DNA of 64,000 bases, from NCBI GenBank assembly GCA_017304675.1, contig JAFKLS010000017.1, positions 496,001 through 560,000 on the forward strand, in the 5' to 3' direction. The first letter of the stretch is position 1, and the number at the start of each line of letters is the position of its first letter. A program made the position numbers and the translations under genes. This document shows, piece after piece, positions 54,501 through 63,492 of the stretch. This DNA comes from Sphingobacteriia bacterium (lineage in GTDB: Bacteria; Bacteroidota; Bacteroidia; Chitinophagales; Chitinophagaceae). The notes beneath the pieces were generated by a model that saw only the letters and a program-made list of their open reading frames with translations, was not told the origin of the DNA and did not search any database.

Positions 54501-54993
54501 GGCATTGGCTTATACAGAAGTACCGGAAACATTAAAACAATTTAACAAACAGCGCTTTCGATGGACATTTGGCGTTATGCAAACTTTCTGGAAACATAAA
54601 GATGCTCTCTTCAACAACCGCTTCAAAGCTTTGGGCTGGGTAGCATTGCCAGACATTTTGCTGTTTAAATATGTTATTCCATTTTTTGCGCCATTAGGAG
54701 ATTTGTTGATGATTTTTGGTTTGTTAACAGAGAGCAGGTCTAAGATCATTATGTATTATTTCATTTTCTTACTGGTAGACGCCTTAATTGCCGGAATTGC
54801 TTTTGCATTTGAAAAAGAAAAAGCCTGGAAACTCATCTGGCTTATCCCGCAGCGGCTTATTTATCGTTGGATTATGATTGTAATTTTGTTCAGGGCCCTT
54901 AAAAAAGCAGTTAAAGGCGAGTTGCAGAATTGGGGTGTTTTAAAAAGAACAGGGAATGTAAAAGATGTGGTTGTTGCAGCAACTGCAGAATAA
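51520..54993 (+). CDS. GH18 - polysaccharide deacetylase - GT2 fusion protein
   Basis: 1157 residues in three catalytic parts. A membrane helix (about 25-43) leads to a GH18-like domain (about 110-425) with E232 in INVDFEE as the acid. A NodB deacetylase domain (about 500-710) has TYDDGP (507-512), H560 and H564 in GNHTFTH, and R598. Membrane helices near 745-770 lead to a GT2 domain (about 790-1020) with D879-x-D881, AEDCD (973-977) and QRFRW (1011-1015), ending in three or more helices. The order suggests one enzyme that makes, deacetylates and cuts a beta-1,4- or beta-1,6-GlcNAc polymer, like PgaB plus PgaC in one chain (inference). Confidence 0.9.
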   Translation: MSLSKQIFQTNEPGRWQRFKWAGRLFLMFVVIAAITVTVYYSFSLKNSSERDLPLSDRAIKKVLTSEIPAYRASNLGKEYRGIRKFIQNQWAKGNGCGQFDKELDLSNSPYFSDSLGIRAAFYVAWDPQSLFSLKRNISKLNLVLPEWFFINPYTDTLYAKFDENDKAYKFIKNSGVKVMPMLSNFNEFTKGFNGPALHRIFTNEKKTERLINDLIKMMKKYNFIGINVDFEELVEEKNETLAHFQQKLYAALHEEGFLVTQNVSPFNEDYNYALLSKCNDYLFLMAYDEHSESTGPGPISGQKWIEAAVDKLAQHIEPSKIVLNIAAYGYDWNLNDRKKDTSVTYQEALVTARQSDAVVDFDNDTYNLHYRYYDGNDQLHEVHFTDAATNFNTLRFVTEYQLAGTALWRLGSEDSRVWRFYDRIMTKQALKKFDFNEFSYVDGSEDVDYIGDGEIIEMVSTPTDGHITPEIDAGDMLISEENYDKLPSTYVVRKYGKTAAKKIVLTYDDGPDPVYTKRILDTLAFYHIPASFFVVGIQAENNIPLIKRIFREGHELGNHTFTHPNIANVSRKRALLEMDATRLLIECITGHTMLMFRAPFNADSDPEAREEMVPIALSRARNYITVGESIDPNDWEKELHPELNADSIFNRVLKIYNKRTIEDQQEESTHIILLHDAGGDRSATVEATGKIIRYFKSKGYEFVTVANLLNKTPVDVMPPVPTGSGYYLLQFNAFLFELGYWSGHIFYALFLTFLILSSIRLLILGVFAFLQKKKEKKAATFFHLNSTTQYPLVSIIVPAYNEEVNAVSSLENLLYCDYPNFNIFFINDGSKDSTFEKVNTAFANHPKVKVLSKINGGKASALNYGISQTNAEYVVCIDADTKLAPDAVSKLMDVFLQASPGENIGAVAGIVKAGNEINLLTKWQSIEYTTSQNFDRKAFAYINAITVIPGAIGAFKVQAITDAGGFTTDTLAEDCDITIRILKRGYRVANQPKALAYTEVPETLKQFNKQRFRWTFGVMQTFWKHKDALFNNRFKALGWVALPDILLFKYVIPFFAPLGDLLMIFGLLTESRSKIIMYYFIFLLVDALIAGIAFAFEKEKAWKLIWLIPQRLIYRWIMIVILFRALKKAVKGELQNWGVLKRTGNVKDVVVAATAE

Positions 54994-55053
54994 TGTTGCA
55001 TTCCTGCAAATCGGATCAAAATCCTTTACTTTGCAGCACTTTAATTTAATGCA

Positions 55054-56022
55054 ATGAGCAAATCATTAAAAGATATTCAGGTTCAGAATGAGAAAGAAAC
55101 CCGTGGCGGTTTTGGTGAAGGTATTTATGAAGCAGGCAAAGAAAACGAGCAAGTTGTTGTATTAACAGCAGATTTAGCAGGTTCTTTAAAATTGGGTCCA
55201 TTCATCAAAGAATTCCCGGATCGTTTTATTCAATGCGGCATAGCAGAAGCGAATATGATTGGCGTTGCGGCAGGCTTAACCATTGGCGGAAAAATTCCTT
55301 ATACCACCACCTTTGCAAATTTCAGTACCGGTCGTGTGTATGATCAGATCCGGCAAAGTGTTGCTTATAGCGGAAAGAATGTGAAAATATGTGCTTCTCA
55401 CGCAGGATTAACTTTGGGAGAAGATGGTGCAACACACCAGATATTAGAAGATATTGGTTTGATGAAAATGTTACCTGGCATGACGGTGATTGTTCCTTGC
55501 GATTTTAACCAAACCAAAGCAGCAACAAAAGCCATTGCACATTATGAAGGCCCGGTTTACTTGCGTTTTGGCAGACCCAAGTGGCCAAATTTCACCAGTG
55601 TTGATGGCGCTGATTTTGTAATCGGCAAAGCACAACAATTGAGTGAAGGTTCTGATATTTCCATTTTCGCTTGCGGCCATATGGTTTGGAAGGCGATTGA
55701 AGCCGGAAGAATTTTAGAAGAAAAAGGAATTAGTGTTGAAGTAATAAATATTCATACCATTAAACCATTGGATGAAGAAGCTGTTTTGAATTCTATCAAA
55801 AAAACAAAATGTGCCGTTACGGTTGAAGAACATAATATTATTGGTGGGTTAGGTGATAGCATTGCACAAGTGGCTGCTAAGCATTTCCCCATTCCTATTG
55901 AATATGTTGGCACAAAAGATACTTTCGGCGAAAGCGGAACACCAACACAATTGCTAACTAAATATGGTTTAGATACACCAAACGTAGTTGCAGCTGCAGA
56001 AAAGGTATTGGCAAGAAAATAA
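55054..56022 (+). CDS. Transketolase C-terminal subunit (split transketolase)
   Basis: 322 residues. It is the pyrimidine-binding plus C-terminal part of transketolase-type TPP enzymes: GFGEGIYEAGKENEQVVVLTADLAGS, CGIAEANMIGVAAGL (with the catalytic Glu), GLTLGEDGATHQILEDIGLMK and YLRFGRP. The N-terminal TPP-diphosphate half is not adjacent; the gene has its own TACTTTG-type box and its own terminator. Split transketolases are common, but the two subunit genes are usually neighbours. It works in the non-oxidative pentose phosphate pathway if a partner exists. Confidence 0.93.
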   Translation: MSKSLKDIQVQNEKETRGGFGEGIYEAGKENEQVVVLTADLAGSLKLGPFIKEFPDRFIQCGIAEANMIGVAAGLTIGGKIPYTTTFANFSTGRVYDQIRQSVAYSGKNVKICASHAGLTLGEDGATHQILEDIGLMKMLPGMTVIVPCDFNQTKAATKAIAHYEGPVYLRFGRPKWPNFTSVDGADFVIGKAQQLSEGSDISIFACGHMVWKAIEAGRILEEKGISVEVINIHTIKPLDEEAVLNSIKKTKCAVTVEEHNIIGGLGDSIAQVAAKHFPIPIEYVGTKDTFGESGTPTQLLTKYGLDTPNVVAAAEKVLARK

Positions 56023-56044
56023 ATACTGAATTTGATACGTAAAT

Positions 56045-56073
56045 AAAAGCCTTCGGAAAATTCGAAGGCTTTT
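56045..56073 (+). terminator. Intrinsic terminator after the transketolase subunit
   Basis: Stem AAAAGCCTTCG / CGAAGGCTTTT with a 7-nt loop, 22 bp after the stop. Confidence 0.85.
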
Positions 56074-56125
56074 GCATTTCATGCATTGTAAAATTATATT
56101 ACTAAATTCAAGCTAAATTGTATGT

Positions 56126-56893
56126 ATGAAAATTTTTAAAGTCATCGCCATTTTCATCAGTATTGTTATTTTCTGCCTTTTTGAAAATACAACTTACGCT
56201 CAAGCAAATCTGTTCAGCTATAATAAATATAAAAATCAGTCAGGCGATAGTTTGCTGTATCGGTTTCTTTTTCCCGATGCGAATAAAAGCAGGAAATATC
56301 CATTGGTTATTTTTTTACATGGGTCTGGGGAAAGAGGTAACGATAATGAAGCGCAATTAAAATGGGGAGTAGCCAATTTTGCATCTGATTATAATATGAA
56401 AATGCATCCTGCTTTTGTTATTGCACCACAATGCCCCGCAAACCAATCATGGGGAAATAGTAATTTTCCTGATCTCACACTAAAGCCAACATCCACCAAA
56501 CAATTCGAATTATTGATTGAATTAATAAAAGAAACTGTTCAGAAATTTCCGATCGATACCAATCGCATTTATATCACAGGTCTTTCCATGGGTGGCATTG
56601 GAACATTCGATTTGATTGCGAGATACCCTTATCTATTTGCTGCGGCATTACCTGTTTGCGGAGCAGGAGATACTGCTTATGCTGCTAAAACAGCGCATAT
56701 TCCTATGTGGATTGTTACCGGTGCTGAAGATCCGGCCGTTAATCCCAATCTTACTTTAAAAATGTTACAGGCACTAATTAATGCAGGTGCAAAACCGGGT
56801 TATACCCAATATCCTGAAGTAGGGCATTTTTCCTGGATCGCTGCATACAGTGATCCACTGATTATGGAATGGCTATTCAGACAACATAAATAA
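56126..56893 (+). CDS. Secreted alpha/beta hydrolase (prolyl oligopeptidase/PHB-depolymerase-like esterase)
   Basis: 255 residues. Signal peptide (MKIFKVIAIFISIVIFCLF, cut near TTYAQA). VIFLHGSGERGND carries the oxyanion-hole loop, GLSMGGIGTFDLIARYP the nucleophile Ser (about residue 156), an acid in GAEDPAVNP, and GHFSWIAAY the His. It looks like Bacteroidota phospholipase/carboxylesterase or feruloyl esterase-like enzymes. It is convergent, 3 bp apart from the next gene's stop. The substrate is unknown. Confidence 0.88.
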   Translation: MKIFKVIAIFISIVIFCLFENTTYAQANLFSYNKYKNQSGDSLLYRFLFPDANKSRKYPLVIFLHGSGERGNDNEAQLKWGVANFASDYNMKMHPAFVIAPQCPANQSWGNSNFPDLTLKPTSTKQFELLIELIKETVQKFPIDTNRIYITGLSMGGIGTFDLIARYPYLFAAALPVCGAGDTAYAAKTAHIPMWIVTGAEDPAVNPNLTLKMLQALINAGAKPGYTQYPEVGHFSWIAAYSDPLIMEWLFRQHK

Positions 56894-56896
56894 TTT

Positions 56897-58027
56897 TTAC
56901 GGAATTACTTCAAACAACAACACCTGCGACTGTTCTGCTTCGGAAAAATTATCATCAGCAATAAATATTAATGATGCGTGGCCATTAGGTAACGTTGGTC
57001 CAAAAGTTACACCTTCAATATTATCAACAAAAAAACCAAGATCATCCATATTTAAAAGCAGTTTTTTTTGCATTGGTTTAAATGCTGTGTCTTTTTTCAA
57101 AGATTCATAGTTACTAACATTAGTTGCCCCGTCCATATCCGCCAGAAATACCTTAATGGTACACTGCTGTCTTCCGGTAGAAAAAGCCCTTTCCAAAACG
57201 ATCAGTTGTTTTTCATTCAGCCACAAAATATCGGGAATACCGTTTATTTTAAAAGCGTCCGGCGGGTTGGCAGCATAAGGAATGGGATCTAAGTGATACG
57301 CATATTCCGCAGTATGTTTTTTTGTGGATACATTAAATTCATAAATCCTTATCCAGGCATTATTAGGTTTGGTATCGGCACGTTCTCCATCCTGGTACAG
57401 GGGTTCTTCTACATTAGTGTAATATTTTGTAAACTCTTTATTAAATGTTCCTCCTTCTAAAACACCGTTTCTTCTGGGCCCCCATGCTGTTGCATGCATG
57501 TAAAGGTTTGTAGGAATGGGTATACTGTCTGTTAACAGGCCATTAGCAGTAATAATATTAATGGTAGGCGATGCCAAAACAGTATCTTCTGCAGTAACAA
57601 TCCTTTCCCCTTCGCTTGTCCAGATAAGTTCATTGGTTGTGGCGTTATACCTTATAGATTCCGGGTCTGGCGTATTTTGTTTGTCTTGTTTTTTATTAGG
57701 GTAATATGCTCCGTTCTGTTGCAATAAGAAATGCATGCCAGTAAACATTACCGTATCAATTCTGCTTCCGTTAAATAGGATTTTTGCTGTATAAAATCTT
57801 GCAGGGTTAATATCGCTTCTATCATCGCTAATTAAAAAATATTCTTCCTTTTTAGGATTGTAATCTATTCCCGATAAGCCTCCCACAGTTGTTTTTTTGT
57901 AAATAAGATTATGAGGAATTACATATTTATCAATAAACTTTATTTGACTGATTGTTTTTTGCGAAAACGAAGAACTGCAAAATAAAAGCAGCCCCACCAA
58001 CGTACACTGCGCCGTTAGTACTTTCAT
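56897..58027 (-). CDS. Esterase-like activity of phytase family protein (PF13449-type)
   Basis: 376 residues. Signal peptide (MKVLTAQCTLVGLLLFCSSSFSQ) and a beta-propeller-like body: SGIDYNPKKEEYFLISDDRSDINPARFYTAKI, DPESIRYNATTNELIWTSEGER and FVDNIEGVTFGP are family blocks. The family was named after a phytase-adjacent esterase-like protein; its chemistry is not well known. The ATG start is used because the longer in-frame TTG falls within the TATTTTTG promoter box. The stop lies 3 bp from the stop of the convergent esterase. Confidence 0.88.
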   Translation of the reverse strand: MKVLTAQCTLVGLLLFCSSSFSQKTISQIKFIDKYVIPHNLIYKKTTVGGLSGIDYNPKKEEYFLISDDRSDINPARFYTAKILFNGSRIDTVMFTGMHFLLQQNGAYYPNKKQDKQNTPDPESIRYNATTNELIWTSEGERIVTAEDTVLASPTINIITANGLLTDSIPIPTNLYMHATAWGPRRNGVLEGGTFNKEFTKYYTNVEEPLYQDGERADTKPNNAWIRIYEFNVSTKKHTAEYAYHLDPIPYAANPPDAFKINGIPDILWLNEKQLIVLERAFSTGRQQCTIKVFLADMDGATNVSNYESLKKDTAFKPMQKKLLLNMDDLGFFVDNIEGVTFGPTLPNGHASLIFIADDNFSEAEQSQVLLFEVIP

Positions 58028-58051
58028 ATTGATTAGCTTTATGGGATATTC

Positions 58052-58059
58052 CAAAAATA
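58052..58059 (-). promoter_or_regulatory. -7 box of the phytase-esterase-like gene
   Basis: TATTTTTG on the minus strand, exact TAnnTTTG. It sits directly beyond the terminator of the upstream M28 gene and rules out the longer TTG start. Confidence 0.5.
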
Positions 58060-58061
58060 AG

Positions 58062-58086
58062 AAAAGCAGCTCTTATAAGCTGCTTT
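58062..58086 (-). terminator. Hairpin after the M28 peptidase gene
   Basis: Stem AAAGCAGCT / AGCTGCTTT with a 6-nt loop, followed on the minus strand by a short T-rich run. A modest terminator. Confidence 0.65.
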
Positions 58087-58110
58087 AAATCTTATAAAGA
58101 AATAAATTGA

Positions 58111-60324
58111 TCAAGGTATATTATTCAAATATTGCGCAAGTTTATTAATTGAATTGGTAACAACCGCAATTTGCTCCTGCGCCTCTTTCCAGTTTCTTTG
58201 TTCAATGGCTTCTCTAACACCGGGCATTGTTTTTACACCGTAGCCCGTATAAAAACCGGGTGCATAAATAGTGTGTTTAAACCAAGGTCTGCGCGGCAAT
58301 CCATTATCCGTTAATAATTGTTGTTCTGCTTTATACAAGGCTTCATTAAAAGATTGTTGTGAAGTATTTGATTGTATTGCTTTTTTCCAGGAATCATTTA
58401 CGTGTGTTACACTTTTATCTAATGCAGCCAATGCATTTTGTAAAGACGAAAAATCTATGAATGGAACTTCCTCTTTTATTGTTGGTGCAACTGTTTTTTC
58501 TGTTGGGTCTGCTTCCAACTCGTATTGTTTTGTTTTGATGAGTTCATTTTCCAATGCAGTTGATTCACGTAAATTATCGGTCATGTTTATTAACTCTGTA
58601 ACATAACCGTTAATGGTTTTGTGTAAGGATTTAAAATCGAAAGGCAATACATCTGCAGCTGCCAAACGCAACGCTGCTCTGCCTGCTGTTTTGGCTTGTG
58701 CTACACCATATTCAAATGTTGGGTCTTTAAATCTTTTGAAATCATCATAACTATCATAAATGGAATGGTATTCTCCACCGCCATTCTCTCCACCATAACC
58801 AATATCCAAACAAGGAATGCCTAAATGCTGAATAAAGGTTGAATAATCTGAACCAGAACCCATTGCTCCAATACTCAACCCTTTTTTATTCCATACTTCT
58901 TGTTTTGCTTTTGTTGTGGATGCATTAATTACCTGATTGGCTTTCATTCGATCATACACCGAAACATTTTTTTGCGGATCAATTACTTCTTTACTAATCT
59001 CATACATCATATTTTCAAAAGCATGTGAGCCCTCTACATTTAAAAATCCTCTGCCATAAGAATCTGAATTAATATAGGCAACCGCTTTTTGTTGCAGTTC
59101 TTTGGCATGATCTTCTGCCCATTCGGTACTTCCCATTAACCCCGGTTCTTCACCATCCCATGCGCAATAAACCAAAGTACGTTTTGGCTTCCATCCTTGT
59201 TTTACCAACTGACCAATAGCTTGTGCTTCCTCTAACAAAGCAGATTGTCCGCTAATAGGATCACTGGCACCATTTACCCATGCATCGTGATGGTTGCCTC
59301 TCACAACCCATTCATCAGGAAATTCAGATCCTTTAATCATAGCAATTACATCATAAGCCGGTTTAATGCTCCAATCGAATTCTAATTTCAGATGCACTTT
59401 TGTTTTACCCGGACCAATATGGTAAGTTATTGGCAATGTACCTTGCCAAGATTGTGGGGCAACGGGGCCGCTTAATGCTGCCAATAAAGGTTGGGCATCT
59501 TTATAACCAATAGGTAATACCGGTATTTTTAAAATGGTTACAGCATCTTTTCTATCAAGCCTTTTTGCATCGGGAGTACTTCCAATATTTGGTGTTAAAG
59601 GGTCTCCGGGATAAATAACCATATCCATCACACTTCCTCTCTGTACCCCGTATTCATTTTTATATGCCCCTTGCGGGTAAACATCTCCTGCAGTATATCC
59701 ATCATCTTTCGGATCGCTATAAATAATGCAACCAACGGCGCCATGTTCGTAAGCAACTTTTGGTTTAATGCCACGCCAGCTTCTTCCATATTTGGCAATT
59801 ACAATTTTCCCTTTTACAGTAACCCCCATTTTTTCCAGTGCCTCATAATCTGAAGGAAGGCCATAGTTTACAAAAACTAGATCGGCCGTAACATCTCCAT
59901 CGGCACTCCAGCAATTGTATGTTGGCAATTGACCATCCTGCCCGGAAGTAGCATCTTCTTTCAAGGCGGGTTCTTTTAAAATGGCTTTGTAAACAGTTGG
60001 GCTTGTCATTTCCAATATTCGTGTTTTAGGCGTTGGAAACAATACCTGGTAGGTTTCAATCTTTGCATCCCATCCCCAACTTTTATATTTTGCCAAAATA
60101 TTTTCTGCCACTTCTTTGCCGCCCGGCGAGCTTATATGATGCGGTTTAGCGGAAAGTTCTTTAATAGTTGCACCAATTCGTTCGGCATTTAAATAACCAT
60201 CAAACTGTTTTTCTATTTGTTGTTGTGCAGCGGCAGATTTTTCTGCAAATCCCATGATTGTTTTTTGGGAGAATGGTGTTGCATATATGCATAACCCTGC
60301 GGCAATTAAAAAAAATTTTCTCAT
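58111..60324 (-). CDS. M28-family metallopeptidase, glutamate carboxypeptidase II-like
   Basis: 737 residues. Signal peptide (MRKFFLIAAGLCIYATPFSQ), a PA-domain insert (about 120-270), the two-zinc catalytic domain and a C-terminal helical dimerisation domain, the plan of human GCPII/PSMA. Zinc ligands: His in RGNHHDAW, Asp in GASDPISGQ, Glu pair in WDGEEPGL, Asp in INSDSYGRG and His in EYHSIYDSYDDF. Bacterial members are exported exopeptidases that clip Asp/Glu-rich or other peptides. It is alone, with a hairpin after it. Confidence 0.93.
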   Translation of the reverse strand: MRKFFLIAAGLCIYATPFSQKTIMGFAEKSAAAQQQIEKQFDGYLNAERIGATIKELSAKPHHISSPGGKEVAENILAKYKSWGWDAKIETYQVLFPTPKTRILEMTSPTVYKAILKEPALKEDATSGQDGQLPTYNCWSADGDVTADLVFVNYGLPSDYEALEKMGVTVKGKIVIAKYGRSWRGIKPKVAYEHGAVGCIIYSDPKDDGYTAGDVYPQGAYKNEYGVQRGSVMDMVIYPGDPLTPNIGSTPDAKRLDRKDAVTILKIPVLPIGYKDAQPLLAALSGPVAPQSWQGTLPITYHIGPGKTKVHLKLEFDWSIKPAYDVIAMIKGSEFPDEWVVRGNHHDAWVNGASDPISGQSALLEEAQAIGQLVKQGWKPKRTLVYCAWDGEEPGLMGSTEWAEDHAKELQQKAVAYINSDSYGRGFLNVEGSHAFENMMYEISKEVIDPQKNVSVYDRMKANQVINASTTKAKQEVWNKKGLSIGAMGSGSDYSTFIQHLGIPCLDIGYGGENGGGEYHSIYDSYDDFKRFKDPTFEYGVAQAKTAGRAALRLAAADVLPFDFKSLHKTINGYVTELINMTDNLRESTALENELIKTKQYELEADPTEKTVAPTIKEEVPFIDFSSLQNALAALDKSVTHVNDSWKKAIQSNTSQQSFNEALYKAEQQLLTDNGLPRRPWFKHTIYAPGFYTGYGVKTMPGVREAIEQRNWKEAQEQIAVVTNSINKLAQYLNNIP

Positions 60325-60414
60325 GAGGCTTAATAAAGGTTGTAGTGAATAAGCAATTTAACGATTAAAAAGCATGCCTCTAAAAAAATTACAGTAATAC
60401 TTCCATCTCAGAAT

Positions 60415-61476
60415 CTATATTTCTGTTCCCTCTACCCAAATAATAAAAAGCTGGTATCCTAAAGAAAGCACTACGGCACCTGTAAACAATCCGCTAAAGC
60501 CAGAAAATAAAAAACCACCGATAGAGCCCAGGAATATTACCAGCATAGGCGTATTTGAGCCCTTGCCGAGAAATAAAGGTTTTAAAATATTATCCAGTAT
60601 ACTGATTAATACCATTGATGCGGTAAATACTACAGCAACCCAAGTGCTGTTATGGGTCCATACATAAATCATAGCCGGTATTGCTACAGGTAAAACACCA
60701 ATTTGTGTTATAACAGATACCAGACAGGCAACAGACCATAAAGCTGCTGCCGGAAGCCCCACCAATACAAAACTTACAGTGGCCAAAACCGATTGTATTA
60801 AAGCCACCAGCAAAATGCCTTTTACTACATTTCTTAATATTAGCGCACTTACAGCAGCTAAATCCATTTTTTTGCTACCGGATAATTTGCGTAAAAATAA
60901 AGTTGCAAAATCTGCTGCAGCGTTAGAGTAAGTTAAAAAAACACCGCAAATAATAATAGAAAATGCAAATAAAACAATGCCGGTTCCCGTACTGGCAATT
61001 AATGAAAGTATAATGCTGCCTGTTTTTTTTATGGTTTCGGGGTATTGCAAAACAAATGTTTCTATACTATCTGAGGCCTGCTTCCACAAACCGTATAACT
61101 CTTTCCCCACTAATGGCCAGTCTTTTACCTGTTCTGTTGGTGGCGGCACAATAAGTTTTCCCTGGTTATATAAGTTAGTTAGCCCTGCAATTTCGTTAGC
61201 GGTTTTAAACCCAAGCCAAATGCCCGGCACAATTAGTAAAGCAAGTAATAACAAAGTAATAATTACTGCTGCCAGGGTTGCCCTGTTGTTTAATTTTTTA
61301 CTGAAAGATTGGTGTAATGGATAAAAAACTACTGCTAAAATACCACCCCATAATACCGGTGTTATAAACGGTTGTAAAATATAGAAACACCAACTGAATA
61401 AAGCTATTAATGCCAGAAGCTGTAATAACAATTGAACGATTTGTCTTGTAGGCATCGGCTGCTGAAGGTTATCCAT
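60415..61476 (-). CDS. AI-2E family transporter (PF01594)
   Basis: 353 residues, about eight membrane helices with a soluble loop in the first half (about 70-150). The family blocks are VVFYPLHQSFSKKL near the N-terminus and the late VGLPAAALWSVACLVSVITQIGVLPV and LVIFLGSIGGFLFSGFSGLF. The family includes TqsA-like autoinducer exporters and sodium/proton or cell-envelope permeases; the real substrate is uncertain. Gap of 90 bp to the M28 gene downstream; rho upstream has its own terminator. Confidence 0.9.
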   Translation of the reverse strand: MDNLQQPMPTRQIVQLLLQLLALIALFSWCFYILQPFITPVLWGGILAVVFYPLHQSFSKKLNNRATLAAVIITLLLLALLIVPGIWLGFKTANEIAGLTNLYNQGKLIVPPPTEQVKDWPLVGKELYGLWKQASDSIETFVLQYPETIKKTGSIILSLIASTGTGIVLFAFSIIICGVFLTYSNAAADFATLFLRKLSGSKKMDLAAVSALILRNVVKGILLVALIQSVLATVSFVLVGLPAAALWSVACLVSVITQIGVLPVAIPAMIYVWTHNSTWVAVVFTASMVLISILDNILKPLFLGKGSNTPMLVIFLGSIGGFLFSGFSGLFTGAVVLSLGYQLFIIWVEGTEI

Positions 61477-61563
61477 TGGTTCTTCTTTGTTTATAAAAGC
61501 AATTTTACTATTTCGAATATACTACTATAATATGCCATTTTATACAACCAGTATTTCTACAAT

Positions 61564-61591
61564 AAAAAACCCGATACCACTTGGTATCGGG
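61564..61591 (-). terminator. Intrinsic terminator after rho
   Basis: A 10-bp stem CCCGATACCA / TGGTATCGGG with a 2- to 4-nt loop, followed on the minus strand by a T run. The gene for Rho thus ends in a Rho-independent terminator. Confidence 0.85.
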
Positions 61592-61617
61592 ATAATGTTT
61601 TAGTATAACGTATGAAT

Positions 61618-63213
61618 TTAACCGTTCATACTTGCCAGAAACTCTTCATTGCTTTTCGTTCCTTTCATTCGTTTCAACAATTCTGTCATAGCTTCCTCTG
61701 TATTCATATCATTAATATACAAACGTAAAATATTCATCCGTTGCAATACTTCTTTATCCAACAATAAATCGTCTCTGCGGGTAGAAGAGGCAACCAGGTC
61801 AATTGCAGGGAAAATGCGTTTGTTGGCAAGCCTTCTATCTAACTGCAATTCCATATTACCGGTTCCTTTAAACTCTTCAAAAATCACTTCATCCATTTTA
61901 CTTCCTGTTTCAATCAGCGCCGTTGCAAGAATGGTTAACGATCCACCGTTTTCAATTTTACGGGCAGCGCCAAAAAACTGTTTAGGCTTTTGCATGGCAT
62001 TTGCTTCTACACCACCACTTAATACCTTACCGCTGGCCGGTGCAACAGTATTGTGTGCTCTTGCCAAACGGGTGATGGAATCTAAGAGTATAATAACATC
62101 ATGTCCGCATTCAACCAAGCGTTTTGCTTTTTGTAATGCAATGGTTGATACTTTTACGTGTTTTTCTGCAGGCTCATCGAATGTAGATGCAATTACTTCG
62201 GCCTTCACACTGCGTTCCATATCGGTAACCTCTTCCGGCCTTTCGTCTACCAGCACCACCATTAAATAACATTCGGGGTGGTTGGCTGCAACAGCATTGG
62301 CCACTTCTTTTAACAACATGGTTTTACCCACTTTGGGTTGTGCTACAATTAACCCGCGCTGGCCTTTACCAATTGGGGTGAACAGGTCCATAATGCGTGT
62401 ACTGTAATTGGACGGTGTAGTGAAAAGATTTAATTTTTCGAAAGGAAACAAAGGTGTTAAATAATCGAAAGGAACACGATCTCTAACCTCTTCCGGTTTT
62501 TTACCGTTAATGGCATCTACTTTTAGCAGTGCAAAATATTTTTCTCCTTCTTTCGGGGGGCGAACGGTTCCACTTACGGTATCTCCTGTTTTTAGCCCAA
62601 ATAATTTTATCTGCGATGGAGAAACATATACATCATCAGGAGACGACAAGTAATTGTAATCGCTACTACGCAAAAAACCATAACCATCCGGCATCATTTC
62701 CAAAACACCTTCTCCAGGTATCACTCCATCAAATTCAATATTAAAAGCAGGTTGTTTTGAATAAGGCTTATGTTGTATTACATTATTATTCGTTGTTTCT
62801 TCCTGTGGTATGGCAGCTTCTTCATCTGTAATGGCATCATCATTTGTTTCTGTGGCCTGCAGCAGTTGAGCTGCAAGGTTTAAAGTTGCCTGATCGGGCT
62901 CTTCGGCAATAACATCTGTTTTCGTTTTTTTAGCCTTTGCTTTGGCAACAACAGGTTTTTCTTTTTTAGGCGCTTCTTCCATTATTTCTGCCTCTTCTGT
63001 AATGTTGGCCGTAGAAGCTTTTACTGTTATTGGTTTACGGTTACGTACTTTTTTAGTTTCTTTTTTCTCGCTGGCCTGTACTGCCTGGCTGTCGAGTATT
63101 TTATAAATCAATTCCTGTTTATCTAATTTCTTGGCATTTGAAATATTCAGTTGTTCGGCAATATCGAGCAACTCGGGCACCAGCATGTCGTTCAATTGTA
63201 AAATATCGTACAT
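61618..63213 (-). CDS. rho: Transcription termination factor Rho
   Basis: 531-residue RNA-dependent ATPase hexamer. A short SAP-like Rho_N domain (about 1-40) is followed by a charged Lys/Glu/Thr-rich insertion of about 100 residues (about 55-150, containing repeats such as KAKAKKTK). Then come the RNA-binding cold-shock-like domain ([28 protein letters not shown]) and the motor: [19 protein letters not shown] (P-loop), [23 protein letters not shown] (Q-loop) and [25 protein letters not shown] R-loop. The extension is typical of Bacteroidota and Actinobacteria Rho. No -7 box is apparent; a hairpin lies in its leader. Confidence 0.95.
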   Translation of the reverse strand: MYDILQLNDMLVPELLDIAEQLNISNAKKLDKQELIYKILDSQAVQASEKKETKKVRNRKPITVKASTANITEEAEIMEEAPKKEKPVVAKAKAKKTKTDVIAEEPDQATLNLAAQLLQATETNDDAITDEEAAIPQEETTNNNVIQHKPYSKQPAFNIEFDGVIPGEGVLEMMPDGYGFLRSSDYNYLSSPDDVYVSPSQIKLFGLKTGDTVSGTVRPPKEGEKYFALLKVDAINGKKPEEVRDRVPFDYLTPLFPFEKLNLFTTPSNYSTRIMDLFTPIGKGQRGLIVAQPKVGKTMLLKEVANAVAANHPECYLMVVLVDERPEEVTDMERSVKAEVIASTFDEPAEKHVKVSTIALQKAKRLVECGHDVIILLDSITRLARAHNTVAPASGKVLSGGVEANAMQKPKQFFGAARKIENGGSLTILATALIETGSKMDEVIFEEFKGTGNMELQLDRRLANKRIFPAIDLVASSTRRDDLLLDKEVLQRMNILRLYINDMNTEEAMTELLKRMKGTKSNEEFLASMNG

Positions 63214-63314
63214 AAAATTTACTGTGTAAATGAATTTTGGATATGTGAAGTTTTATTAAATCCTTTCTGATGTAAATTGAAAAATGTTCTTCTGATTAGC
63301 GTTGATAAGTGTTG

Positions 63315-63356
63315 AACTGATGTTCCGGGATGGGATATTCTGGGAAAGAATCAGTT
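63315..63356. repeat. Imperfect hairpin in the rho leader
   Basis: Outer stem AACTGAT / ATCAGTT (7 bp) and an inner TTCC/GGAA stem around a G/C-containing loop, about 100 bp before the rho start. Could be a leader structure for rho control; no T run follows. Confidence 0.4.
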
Positions 63357-63472
63357 ATTTTCTATGCAATGATAAGAGAGTTTTTTTAAACCTGCCAAAA
63401 AAATTTTGTTCCTTTTCTTTAAAAATAGTGGTAATTGTTCTGCTTTCATCTGTCTGAAAAACTGAATGGGCT

Positions 63473-63480
63473 TATCTTTG
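63473..63480 (+). promoter_or_regulatory. -7 box of asnS
   Basis: TATCTTTG, exact TAnnTTTG, 87 bp before the asnS ATG, so the asnS mRNA would have a leader of about 80 nt that holds the AT-rich inverted repeat. Confidence 0.55.
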
Positions 63481-63492
63481 CAAACCCAAATC

